NCBI RefSeq assembly: GCF_014171595.1
Contig: NZ_CP050451.1
Span: forward strand, 2,666,001 to 2,730,000
Source: Massilia sp. Se16.2.3
GTDB taxonomy: Bacteria > Pseudomonadota > Gammaproteobacteria > Burkholderiales > Burkholderiaceae_D
Direction of reading: 5' to 3'
Length of the DNA: 64,000 nt
Numbering within the stretch: the stretch's first letter is position 1; each line of letters starts with the position of its first letter. This document shows positions 32,018-40,889 of the stretch, one piece after another. Under the pieces are notes generated by a model, which ran no database searches, had not been told where the DNA came from, and saw only the letters and a list, made by a program, of their open reading frames with translations. The position numbers were made by a program, and so were the translations under genes.

Positions 32018-33217
32018 ATGACCCGACCGATCACTCTGAAGATGCCGATGTCTGTGCAGGACTCCCAAGCGTTCCCGCTGGTGCGGCTGCACCCCGTCGC
32101 CAATGGCCAGAACGAGTGGGTTGCACTGCTGATCGACCCGGTGCCGGGACCGGCGCTGCACGAGATGCTGGCGGCGCTTTTCGGTACGCCCGACCTCCTG
32201 AGCGCGGTCGCGCCGCTCGACTGCGTGCTGCGCATTCCCGATCCCGCCGAACTCACCCCGAACCTGCTGTCGCTGCTGCCGCCGCAACGCGTGGTGCTGG
32301 CCGTCGATGCCTTGTCCGCCATTCTCGATGGCCGTGCCGAGCAGACGGCGGCGCTGCGGGAAGGTGGCTACCGCGTGCTGCTCGAGCGCGTGCCAGGCCC
32401 CGGCGCGGGGCTTTCGGCACCTCCGCAGAGCGTGGCGCGCGACTGCTCGGGGGATCGCTGCCGCCCGGCAGCCTGCCGCCCCTGTTCGCTCCGCACCTGG
32501 CCTCACCACGTCGACAGCGCGCCGCGCCTGCTGGACTGCGCGCGCGCCGGCTTCACCTGGTTCAGCGGCGCCTATCCGCTCGACCCGGCAGGCGCCCCCG
32601 GGAACCCGACGGGCCCTCGCGCCGGCGCGTACTGGGCCTCTTGGCGCTGCTCGCGCGCGACGCCGATTCACGCGAGCTCGAGCTCCTGCTCAAGCAGGAC
32701 CCGGTCCTGTCCTTCCACCTGCTCAAGCTGGTCAATTCCGCGGCCTTCGCCGTCAACACCCAGATCACGAGCTATGCCCAGGCGATCGCCGTCCTCGGAC
32801 GACGCCAGCTGCAGCGCTGGCTGCAGTTGCTCCCTGTACGCACGCGCCGCCGCCGACGGCGCGCCGAACCTGCTGCTGCCGCTGGCGGCGCTGCGCGCAG
32901 GGCAGCTCGAGATCCTGTGCAAGGCAGACGGCGGCGAGCGCGACGACCAGGACCTGGCCTTCATGACCGGCGCCTTTTCCCTGCTCGACCGCCTGCTCGG
33001 CATGCCGATGGCCGCCATCCTGGCGGACCTGCAGCTGCCGGCCCACGTCGAGGCGGCGCTGCTTTGGCGCGAGGGGGAGCTCGGACGGCGCCTGGCGATG
33101 GTTGAAGGCGGAGCCGACCCGGCGCAGCTGGCCCGCGCCGGCATCGATCCACAACGCTGGTGGGCCAGCCAGCTGCACGCCCATCACTGGGCGATCCAGG
33201 TAGGCCGCAATGTCTGA
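32018..33217 (+). pseudogene. EAL-HDOD (YuxH-like) signalling protein, frameshifted as sequenced
   Basis: The N-terminal part ([22 protein letters not shown] and later [12 protein letters not shown]) fits a degenerate EAL domain lacking catalytic residues. The C-terminal HDOD domain has [21 protein letters not shown] and [20 protein letters not shown]. Four breaks are needed: near 32440 (-1), 32505 (+1), 32595-32599 (C run, -1) and 32841 (C run, +1). The start may be ATG 32018 or ATG 32048; neither has a strong ribosome site. The 3' end overlaps the next GGDEF-EAL gene by 8 bp. HDOD proteins act as scaffolds in c-di-GMP and motility control. Confidence 0.8.
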
Positions 33218-35274
33218 GCTGCTGGCGGTGCGCTGCCACGACTTCGTCGCCTCCAGCGCGGCCCTTTCCGCCGCCGTGCTGCGCCTGCGCGGCGAAGCCC
33301 CTGGCCGAGGAACTCGGACGCATCGCGCGCGAGCTGCTGACCAGTCCGGCAGGGCGCTTCGTGGCATCCGATCCGCTCGACCTCGCCGCCTCCGTTCCGC
33401 GCGCCGCTGCGCCCGGCACCCTGCTGCAGGAAATCCACACCGAGGCCGGCTACCATGGCTATTACGAAGTCGGCGGACGCACCGACTACAGCGCGGAGGA
33501 CCGCCGCCACCTGGCCGCGCTGGGAGCGCTCACCGGCACGCTGCTGCAAGTCCATTCGCTGGCCCAGCGCGCTACCCACGCCTATGCCGGCCTCGAAGCG
33601 CAGGCGGCGCGCCAGACGCAGATCCTCGAGCAGATCCACGAATCGGTCCTGACGCTCGACCAGATGGGCTATATCACGGGTTGGAACCGCGGCGCCGAGG
33701 AGCTGTTCGGCTATTCGGCGCTGGAAGCGGTGGGCCGCAACATCCTGTTCCTCTACGCCGACCAGGACGAGGAAGCCAGCGCGCTGCCCGACGCGTTCGC
33801 GGAAGAGGGCGGACGCATGATGGAAGTGCGGCGCCGTAAGAAATCGGGAGAGGTGTTCTGGGCCAGCCTGTCGCTGTCGCCGCTGCGCGACCTCGACGAG
33901 CGCCCGGTCGGCCTGATCGCCTACCTCACCGACATCACCGAGCGCAAGCTGGCCGAAGAGCGCCTGTACCATCTGGCTTATTACAACGAATTGACCGGGC
34001 TGCCGAACCGTTCGCTGTTCGCGCGCCTGGTCGACCAGGCCCTGACGGTCGCGCAGCGCAACGAGCTGTCCGGCTGCCTGCTCTTCATCGACCTGAACCG
34101 CTTCAAGCTGGTCAACGACACCCTCGGACGCAGTATCGGCGACGAATTGCTGCGCCAGGTGGCCGCGCGCTTTCGCCAGGCGCTGCGCGAGGAAGACGTG
34201 GTCGCGCATTTGTCGGGCGACGAATTCGCGGTCGGCCTGTTCGACGTGCGCCAGCATTTCGAAGCGACCACCGTCGCGCGCAAACTGCAGGCGGCACTGG
34301 ACGCGCCCTTCCTGATCGAAGGTCACGACCTGCGCGTGGGCGCCAGCGTCGGCATCAGCGTCTATCCCCAAAACGGCATGGATGCCGATACCTTGCTGCG
34401 CATGGCCGACATCGCCATGGCGCGCGCCAAGGAAGGCCACGCCAACCCCGACCACAGCGTCGCCTTCTACAGCCTCGACATGAACAAGGGCATGCACGAG
34501 CGCATGCGCATCGAATCAGGCCTGCGCCACGCGCTCGGCCACGACGAGCTGCTACTGTATTACCAGCCCAAGTTCGAGATCGGCAGCGACCGCATCGTCG
34601 GCGCCGAAGCGCTGGTGCGCTGGCTGCACCCCGAGCGCGGCCTGGTACCCCCGGGCGAATTCATTCCGATGGCCGAGACCACCGGCCTGATCGTGCAGGT
34701 GGGCGAATGGGTGCTGGAGCAGGCCTGCGCCCAGGCGGCCAGCTGGCAGCGCGCGGGCTTGCCGCCGCTGCGCCTGGCGGTGAACGTCTCGGCGCGCGAA
34801 TTCACCGAATCGCTGCCCGACCGCGTCGCCGACACGCTCGCGCGCCACGGGCTCGACCCGTGCTGGCTCGAACTCGAGATCACCGAAAGCACCCTGATGC
34901 ACGACATCGACCGCGTGATCGGCATCATGGACCGCATCAACGCGCTCGGCGTCGCGCTCTCGCTGGACGACTTCGGCACCGGCTACTCGAGCCTGTCCTA
35001 CCTGAAGCGCTTCCCGATCCAGACCCTGAAGATCGACCGCTCCTTCACGACCGGCATCCCGCTTGACGCGAGCGACTGCGCGATCGCCAGCACCATCATC
35101 AGCATCGGCCGCCAGCTCGGCCACCGCGTGATCGCCGAAGGTGTGGAGACGCTCGAGCAGTTGTCCTTCCTGCGCGACTCGGGCTGCGACGAGGTGCAGG
35201 GCTACCTGTACGCGGCGCCGCTGCCGGCAGGGCGCTTCGAGCAGGGGCTGCGGGAGAACTGGCTGCTGGTGTGA
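33210..35274 (+). pseudogene. PAS-GGDEF-EAL c-di-GMP signalling protein (one frameshift near the 5' end)
   Basis: About 688 aa after repair. Residues 1-140 look GAF-like (EIHTEAGYHGYYEVGGRTDY...SAEDRRHLAALGAL). PAS has LTLDQMGYITGWNRGAEELFGY and a PAC-like tail ending ITERKLAEERL. The GGDEF domain carries the variant AHLSGDEF, so cyclase activity is doubtful. The EAL domain has [34 protein letters not shown] and EGVETLEQL, and looks active. An extra C at 33298-33301 breaks the frame; CCC restores GEALAEELGRIA. It starts inside the end of the EAL-HDOD gene, so the two are probably coupled. Confidence 0.9.
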
Positions 35275-35276
35275 TG

Positions 35277-35321
35277 CGTAGGGTGGACGCGGTCGGCGAG
35301 GCGGGTTCCCCGTCCACGCGG
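35277..35321. repeat. TAGGGTGG...CCACGCG intergenic repeat, copy 4
   Basis: CGTAGGGTGGACG is followed by a GC-rich loop and CGTCCACGCG. It lies directly after the GGDEF-EAL stop. A run of nine C residues follows at about 35404-35412, before the tRNA promoter. Confidence 0.6.
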
Positions 35322-35427
35322 TGATAGGCTGACGATGATCTATCGCGCCCGCTCCGCCCTGACCGCACTATCTTGGCCGGCGCTTCTACTTCCACCACCA
35401 CTGCCCCCCCCCGCAGAGTGATTTATG

Positions 35428-35433
35428 TATAAT
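35428..35433 (+). promoter_or_regulatory. -10 element (TATAAT) of tRNA-Ser
   Basis: A perfect TATAAT lies 14 bp before the mature tRNA 5' end, the normal distance for a tRNA promoter. Confidence 0.7.
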
Positions 35434-35447
35434 GCCGGTTCCTCAAA

Positions 35448-35537
35448 GGAAGCGTGGCCGAGTGGTTGAAGGCAGCAGTCTTGAAAACTGCCGACGGGGG
35501 AACCCGTTCGTGAGTTCGAATCTCACCGCTTCCGCCA
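35448..35537 (+). tRNA. tRNA-Ser (anticodon TGA)
   Basis: 90-nt class II tRNA with a long variable arm. The acceptor stem GGAAGCG/CGCTTCC is perfect, the anticodon loop is CTTGAAA (anticodon TGA at 35482-35484), the T loop has GTTCGAATC, and CCA is encoded at 35535-35537. It reads UCA and other UCN codons. Confidence 0.97.
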
Positions 35538-35551
35538 GCATGCCGAACAAG

Positions 35552-35576
35552 AGCCCCACGACGTGGGGCTTTTTTC
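35552..35576 (+). terminator. Rho-independent terminator after tRNA-Ser
   Basis: GCCCCAC-GAC-GTGGGGC followed by TTTTTT, 15 bp past the tRNA. Confidence 0.93.
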
Positions 35577-35609
35577 TACGGTCTCAGCGCGGCCTGGCTT
35601 CACCCTTTC

Positions 35610-35631
35610 TCACTCACTCACTCACTCACTC
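35610..35631. repeat. TCAC tetranucleotide repeat (5.5 units)
   Basis: Five and a half copies of TCAC at the 3' end of the OsmC gene. The OsmC stop codon (TGA on minus, 35626-35628) lies inside the array, within its first two units on the coding strand, so copy-number changes downstream of it would not alter the protein. Confidence 0.8.
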
Positions 35632-36036
35632 GGGTAACTGCCAGGCCATTGTCACCGCTACCCCGGCACGCAGCGTGTTGTGCACCTCGGCCACCGCATC
35701 GGTCTCGCTCAGGAGACGCGCGATGCCGGCGGCGGGAGCGGATGTGCGAACGGTCGCGTGGTAGCGGATGTTGGTGGCCGCCAGGCCGATTCCGGGGAAC
35801 TCGGCAGTGGCCGTGACCTCGACCACGTCGATGGGAATCCCTAGTCGCCTGGCTTCCCGATACAGGTCATTGCAATAACATGTAGCGAGCGCCAGCATCA
35901 GGAATTCGCCGCCATTGAGCGCCGATCCGCCACCACCCGTCTTGCCTGGTACAGGAAAGGGGCGGCTGGCCCCATCGCTGCCGACCGTCACCTCATGGGT
36001 GGTTGGCGAACTGCATACCCGTGCCACGATCTCCAT
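35626..36036 (-). CDS. OsmC family peroxiredoxin-like protein
   Basis: 136 aa. The OsmC fold is indicated by GGSALNGGEFLMLALATCYCNDLYREA, with a CxC in place of the usual single peroxidatic Cys, and by EVTATAEF. These proteins reduce organic hydroperoxides or are of unknown role. The second Cys of classical OsmC/Ohr is not seen, so peroxidase activity is uncertain. It is monocistronic and convergent with tRNA-Ser. Confidence 0.9.
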   Translation of the reverse strand: MEIVARVCSSPTTHEVTVGSDGASRPFPVPGKTGGGGSALNGGEFLMLALATCYCNDLYREARRLGIPIDVVEVTATAEFPGIGLAATNIRYHATVRTSAPAAGIARLLSETDAVAEVHNTLRAGVAVTMAWQLPE

Positions 36037-36282
36037 GACGTTCTCCTCGAATGGTCTTTCGGCGAGTCTTTGTCCATGACGCGCGGCTCGATGGCACTCG
36101 CACCGGTATTGGACAAATCCAGACCCGTTTCGGCTGCGGCGCCTCCGTGCCGGCCGACTCCTGGATCAATCCGGCAGCGCCGCGCGCCGCCGACCCAACG
36201 TAACTGCTAGCTTCCCACCGAAATTGCTTGTCGGTATGATTGCGCTAACTCAATAACAATCAAGAAAAAGGGGGGAGCTCCG

Positions 36283-36762
36283 ATGAAACGACCAGGCACC
36301 GTCACACTGCGTTTTACCTCGCGTTGGCCTTATAACCCGATGAGCCTCTTGATCGCCACCTTTACCGGCTCGCGCTTCTTCAGCCATGTGGTGACCATCA
36401 TCGGCGAACGCGCTTACGAAGCCTCGATGACCCATGGCTGCCGCGGGGGTGCGGTCGCGGAAATCATGCAGGGCGTGGTGCGCTATCGCGACATGCAGGT
36501 CGAGGTGCCCGACATCGATGCGGCAATCGCCTTTGCCGAGGCCCAGAACGGCAAGCCCTACGATTTCGGCGGGGCCTTCGCGCTGCCGCTGCTCACGTCC
36601 GATAACTGGAACGACGACAGCAAATGGTGGTGCAGCGAACTCGTGTTTGCGACCGTGATGGCCGGCGGCGTGACGCTGCTCGATCCGGACGAAATGCACC
36701 GCGTGACGCCGAACGACCTGTACCAGTGCTTCTATCCGAAGGGCGACATGATCCGCGCCTGA
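36283..36762 (+). CDS. Permuted NlpC/P60 (YiiX-like) papain-fold protein
   Basis: 159 aa without signal peptide. The pattern is that of circularly permuted NlpC/P60 proteins: His early (FFSHVVTIIGERAYEASM), then AIAFAEAQNGKPYDFGGAFALPL, and the Cys late in KWWCSELVFATVMAGG. Members are putative amidases or thioesterases. The start ATG 36283 follows GGGGGAGC. It stands alone, divergent from OsmC. The substrate is unknown. Confidence 0.72.
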   Translation: MKRPGTVTLRFTSRWPYNPMSLLIATFTGSRFFSHVVTIIGERAYEASMTHGCRGGAVAEIMQGVVRYRDMQVEVPDIDAAIAFAEAQNGKPYDFGGAFALPLLTSDNWNDDSKWWCSELVFATVMAGGVTLLDPDEMHRVTPNDLYQCFYPKGDMIRA

Positions 36763-37003
36763 GCCCGCACACTGCAATGCAGCCCTCCAGGCCGGCTCGC
36801 TCTCGGGCTGTCCAGGCTTGGCGGCTTGCAGAGGGACGACGGCTCGTCCGCAATCCGCGCCCGCACCTGGGCCGCCCGCTATTCTGCTATTGACGTAGAT
36901 CTATTGCCCTCAATACATGCATTGGTGTATTTACATTGCGCTAATTTTGATGCTACCTTAGCCACATTGCCTACAAAACAATGCGCCCAGCGCACACATC
37001 CTC

Positions 37004-37486
37004 ATGAACCAGCGCCCCGCTTCGTTCTCCAGAGTGATCCTGCTTCTGTGCGCGTCGCTGTGCTTCAGCGCGGCACAGGCCGCCATTCCTCCTGAACAAG
37101 CCGCCTGCAGCGCCCGCCTCCAGGCCATCCGGCCCGACGATCCCAGCTTCAAGCGTCTCGACAAGATCTACCGCCAGAGCCTGCGTTTTGGCGGCACCGT
37201 GCACCGCATCCTTCCCAGCTTCCATGCCACCCACGACGACCTGGTCGCGGCGAAGAGCAGGATGTCCGCGCAGGACATTCCCTACATGGTCTACGAACTG
37301 GCGCAAGCCGAGGAACCGAACGCACGCCAGCGCGTCGCCGTCGGCGTGCTTGGACTGTTCGGCCCGCAGGCCCTGCCTTGCATCGCCGCGGCCATGCTCG
37401 ATGCGCGCATCCCGGGGCGCTTCACGCTCAACCAGATAAGAATCGGTATCGAGGCCGAAAGGGTTTCGACAACCCGTGCGCAGTAG
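37004..37486 (+). CDS. Secreted protein of unknown function upstream of the dockerin protein
   Basis: 160 aa with a good signal peptide ending AAQAA. The mature part is helical, with segments (QDIPYMVYELAQAEEPNARQ, then RVAVGVLGLFGPQALPCIAA) that resemble HEAT-type helical hairpins, and three Cys. It ends 41 bp before the Het-C/VWA/dockerin gene on the same strand, so it may be the first gene of that operon. The AT-rich stretch 36890-36960 upstream is the likely promoter region. I do not recognise a family. Confidence 0.7.
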   Translation: MNQRPASFSRVILLLCASLCFSAAQAAIPPEQAACSARLQAIRPDDPSFKRLDKIYRQSLRFGGTVHRILPSFHATHDDLVAAKSRMSAQDIPYMVYELAQAEEPNARQRVAVGVLGLFGPQALPCIAAAMLDARIPGRFTLNQIRIGIEAERVSTTRAQ

Positions 37487-37527
37487 CAGTCCGTCCACGC
37501 TGTTTTGTCCAAAACAAGGGAGGGTTC

Positions 37528-40047
37528 ATGTCACGCAAATTCAACTCCGCGCTTCGCACGGCGGCGCTCGTCGCCGCGCTGGGCGCGGTCGGCAGCTCGT
37601 ACGCCTTTGTCCCGTCGGTGGGGCTGGGGGCGATCACGCCCGGCGAGTCGCACGCGGCCATTACCAAGACCGGCTTGACGACCATCTACGGGGAGCTGGG
37701 CATCACCTCGGTGTCGCGCACGATGGAGCAGGCGCGCGATACCATGCTCGAGGCCAATGCCCAGGTCGACAAGACCTTCGAGACTTCGACCGCCCACCAT
37801 TGCGATGCCGAGAACATCAACCGCTGCAACGAGGTGGTGGTTGCCGCCTTCGATTCGGCGGTGCGCTCGGTGCAGGCGAATAACCTCGACGACGCGCGCA
37901 AGAACTTCGGCGCGGCGCTGCACACGCTCCAGGATTTTTATTCGCACAGTAACTGGATCGAACTCGGCAACAACAGCCTGCATCCGCAGATGGGCCGGCC
38001 GGGACGGGTAACCGGCATCTCGCCGAGCACCTTCAACGGCGACACCACCAATGCGCCCACCTGCATCGAGTCGCCCACCGGCGCCTGCATGCGCAACAAC
38101 CTGATCACGCCGCTGCTGACCAGCGGCTACTACGGCGGCCAGAACCGTGATCGTCCGCCCGGCAAGTGCCGCCACGGCGGCTTCTTCGACAAGTCGCCGG
38201 GTGTCGGCGGCATCAACAAGGACATGGCGGCTTGCCTCGGCACCACCGGCAACGGCCTCTTCGACTCGCCGCACAGCGACCGCCATCCGGAAGCGGCAGC
38301 CCTGGCGGCGCAAGCCACCGCCGACCTGCTGCGCCAGATGAAGGCGAAGGTCACGCTGCGCCAGTTCAAGTCCTTCCTCGGCATCGGCGCGCCGTTTGCG
38401 TTCGCCATCGATACGACCGGCAGCATGGGCTCGGTCATCGAGGGTGTGAAGAGCCAGGTCAACGTGATCATCGACTCGCGTGCGAACACACCGGAAGAAG
38501 CCAGCCAGTACGTGCTGGCGCCGTTCAACGATCCGGGCGTGCCCACCGCGATCGTGACCGAGAACCCGGCAGCCTTCAAGAGCGCCCTGGCCGGATTGTT
38601 CGCCAGCGGCGGCGGCGACTGCCCCGAGCTGTCGATGGCCGGTGCCTACAATGCGGTGGCCGCGGCCGACAAGGGTGCGCAGGTCTACCTGTTCACCGAC
38701 GCCAGTGCCAAGGATTTCTCGACCTACGGTTCGGTGCTCGACCTGGCCAGTACCAAGAAGTCGCGCCTGTTCTTCGCCCTGTTCGGCAACTGCTCGCCCT
38801 ACGACCCCGTGTATTTCGCGCTGGCGCGCAACACCGGCGGCCAGGTGTTCATCCTGAACCGTCCGGAAGCGGCCCAGGTCTCGCGCCTGGCGGATGCCTT
38901 CTCGCGCACCGACACCGTCGACATCCTGACGATTTCCGGCACGCTCACACCCACGCCGCGCACCTACCAGTTCCCGGTCGACAGCCATATCAGCCGCATG
39001 AACCTGTCGGTGGCGCGCACGGCGCCCGGCACGGTCGTGGTCAGGCGCCCGGACGGCTCGACGCTGACACCGACGACGCCAGGCGCCACCGAAATCCCGC
39101 TCAGCAACACCACTGCCTATGCCATCACCACGCCGCAGCGCGGGGTCTGGTCGATCACCGTCAGTGGTTCCGACACCTTCTCGATCCTTGTCAACGGCGA
39201 GAGCGACTTCGCGTTCTCGCAGTTCCAGTTCGTCGAGCCGGGCGGACGTCCGGGCCACAGCGGCGCTTTCCCGCTGACGGGTTCGCCCGCACCCGGCAAG
39301 CAGGTATATGCGCTGGCCAACGTCGGCAGGTTCGCGGTGACCAAGTCGTACGAGTTCCGCAGCCCCGAGGGAAGCGTGCTGGCCCGCTTCGACCTGAGCA
39401 ACAACGACGCCGCCGACCCGACCTCGGAGACCGGGCAGGTCACGATCCCCACGGGTCCCTTCAAGGTGTATGCGCTCGGCCAGGACAACAACCGCAACGC
39501 CTACCAGCGCGTGGTCGGCAACGTCGTCAATCCGCAGACGGTATCGGTCAGCGCGCCAACCGCCGTCGGCCTGCCGCAGGGCCAGGTCACGACCTACATC
39601 TTCTCGGTCAGGAACGACGGCCCGGCCGCGACCTTCCGCTTCAGCGCCATCGACGACAAACGCTTCGTCAGCGGCCTGGCGCCGCAGACCGCGACCATCC
39701 CGACGGGCGGCAGCGCGCTGGTGACGGTGCGCATGACGCCGCCGGCAGGCACCCCGGTGGGCACGGTCTCCACCCTGACCTTCAGCGCCGAGGATGCGAG
39801 CAACCCGGATGCGCGCAACTACGCCAGCCTGTCGAGCAGCGTGATCGCGCCGCCACTGGTGGGCGATGTCAACCGCGACGGCCGCGTCGATTGCGACGAC
39901 CTCGGCATCGTGCGCGCCTCCTTCGGCTCGCGCCCGGGCTCCGGCAAGTTCAATCCGAACGTGGACCTGGACGTCAACGGCGTGATCGACGTGCGCGACC
40001 TCGCCATCATCACCCGCCTGATCCCGGCGGGCACCGTGTGCAAATAA
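37528..40047 (+). CDS. Secreted Het-C-like/VWA protein with C-terminal dockerin
   Basis: 839 aa. Signal peptide (residues 1-27, ending SSYA). An N-terminal Het-C/VWA7-like helical domain (about 35-280) has AALHTLQDFYSHSNWIELGN, an HxxxDxxxH pattern like zinc-dependent phospholipase C. The VWA domain (about 290-460) has a full MIDAS signature DTTGS. Beta-rich regions follow, including a NEW3-like module (QVTTYIFSVRNDGPAATFRF). The C-terminus has two dockerin F-hand repeats: GDVNRDGRVDCDDLGIV and DLDVNGVIDVRDLAII. ATG 37528 follows AAGGGAGGG. The next gene, 20 bp away, encodes a cohesin. Inferred role: a surface adhesin or enzyme held by cohesin-dockerin binding. Confidence 0.9.
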   Translation: MSRKFNSALRTAALVAALGAVGSSYAFVPSVGLGAITPGESHAAITKTGLTTIYGELGITSVSRTMEQARDTMLEANAQVDKTFETSTAHHCDAENINRCNEVVVAAFDSAVRSVQANNLDDARKNFGAALHTLQDFYSHSNWIELGNNSLHPQMGRPGRVTGISPSTFNGDTTNAPTCIESPTGACMRNNLITPLLTSGYYGGQNRDRPPGKCRHGGFFDKSPGVGGINKDMAACLGTTGNGLFDSPHSDRHPEAAALAAQATADLLRQMKAKVTLRQFKSFLGIGAPFAFAIDTTGSMGSVIEGVKSQVNVIIDSRANTPEEASQYVLAPFNDPGVPTAIVTENPAAFKSALAGLFASGGGDCPELSMAGAYNAVAAADKGAQVYLFTDASAKDFSTYGSVLDLASTKKSRLFFALFGNCSPYDPVYFALARNTGGQVFILNRPEAAQVSRLADAFSRTDTVDILTISGTLTPTPRTYQFPVDSHISRMNLSVARTAPGTVVVRRPDGSTLTPTTPGATEIPLSNTTAYAITTPQRGVWSITVSGSDTFSILVNGESDFAFSQFQFVEPGGRPGHSGAFPLTGSPAPGKQVYALANVGRFAVTKSYEFRSPEGSVLARFDLSNNDAADPTSETGQVTIPTGPFKVYALGQDNNRNAYQRVVGNVVNPQTVSVSAPTAVGLPQGQVTTYIFSVRNDGPAATFRFSAIDDKRFVSGLAPQTATIPTGGSALVTVRMTPPAGTPVGTVSTLTFSAEDASNPDARNYASLSSSVIAPPLVGDVNRDGRVDCDDLGIVRASFGSRPGSGKFNPNVDLDVNGVIDVRDLAIITRLIPAGTVCK

Positions 40048-40067
40048 GCTTCACGAAAGGAACCATC

Positions 40068-40656
40068 ATGAAAGCATTCACCAAACTGCTGTTACTGGCG
40101 CTGTCGCTGCTGCTCCTGGCATCGCACCCCGCGCAGGCCGTGCCGATCCTGACCTTGACCACCGATAGCACCAGCGTGGAGCAGGGCGCCGAGTTCAGCA
40201 TCGCCCTCGATGTCGCCGACATCGCCGACCTGTTCGGCTATAACGTGACCATCAACTACGATCCCGCGAAGATCCGCTTCGTCTCCGTCAGCGAAGGAGG
40301 CTTCCTGGGCAGCGCGGGCACGAGCTTCTTCGTTCCAGGCGTCGACGACGGCGCCGGCTCGGTCGCCTTTTCCGGCGCCGCGCTCATCGGAGCGATCGGC
40401 GGCGCGAACGGCGGCGGCAACCTGCTGAACTTCGTGTTTGCCGGCAGGGGGGCGGGCGCGGCCCTGTTCACGCTGTCGGACCTGCTGTTCATCGACTCGA
40501 CCCCCGGCATCGATCGAGGTCGGCGGCGCCTCGCTCGGCGTGGTCGTGCGCGGCACACCGTCCGAGGTACCGGAGCCGGCTTCGCTGGCGCTGATTCTGG
40601 GCGGTGCGCTGGCGCTGGCTGCGCGCCGTCGCGCCGGGTGGCCGCGCCGAAAATGA
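40068..40656 (+). pseudogene. Cohesin-domain PEP-CTERM anchored protein (one frameshift as sequenced)
   Basis: About 195 aa after repair. The signal peptide ends at AQA. The cohesin fold is indicated by TTDSTSVEQGAEFSIALDVA, then DLFGYNVTINYDPAKIRFVSVSEGGFLG and the GSVAFSGAAL strand. The C-terminus is a textbook PEP-CTERM signal: VPEP, a hydrophobic helix (ASLALILGGALALAA) and RRR, which is processed by an exosortase. The break is near 40510-40517; after it the frame reads IEVGGASLGVVV. It is co-directional with the dockerin gene (20-bp gap) and is followed by a terminator. It would sit at the cell surface and bind the dockerin. Confidence 0.88.
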
Positions 40657-40673
40657 GGAACTGAGCTTCCCGC

Positions 40674-40698
40674 AAAAGCCCCGCAGGCCGGGGCTTTT
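40674..40698 (+). terminator. Rho-independent terminator after the cohesin gene
   Basis: AAAAGCCCCG-loop-CGGGGCTTTT, a symmetrical hairpin that can work in both directions. It closes the dockerin-cohesin unit. Confidence 0.85.
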
Positions 40699-40889
40699 GT
40701 GCGCCTGGAGCACGCGAAAGCGAAAACCTGCTTTCATGGAAGGCTGCGGGAGGGGCGGGTTAGCAAAACGATGTGTATTGGAAATATTTTGCATATAATC
40801 TTGGCAATTTTTGTTGACGGTCGATATTTCCTTTGCCGCTGAGCAGCAGGGGGAGGAAGTGTGTCCGTTCCTGATTCCCAAGGATATCC

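Noticed and set aside
36885-36925. Sigma-70 promoter TTGACG-17-ATACAT upstream of the 160-aa gene
   Set aside because: The -10 match is poor. AT-richness suggests a promoter region, but no exact site can be claimed.
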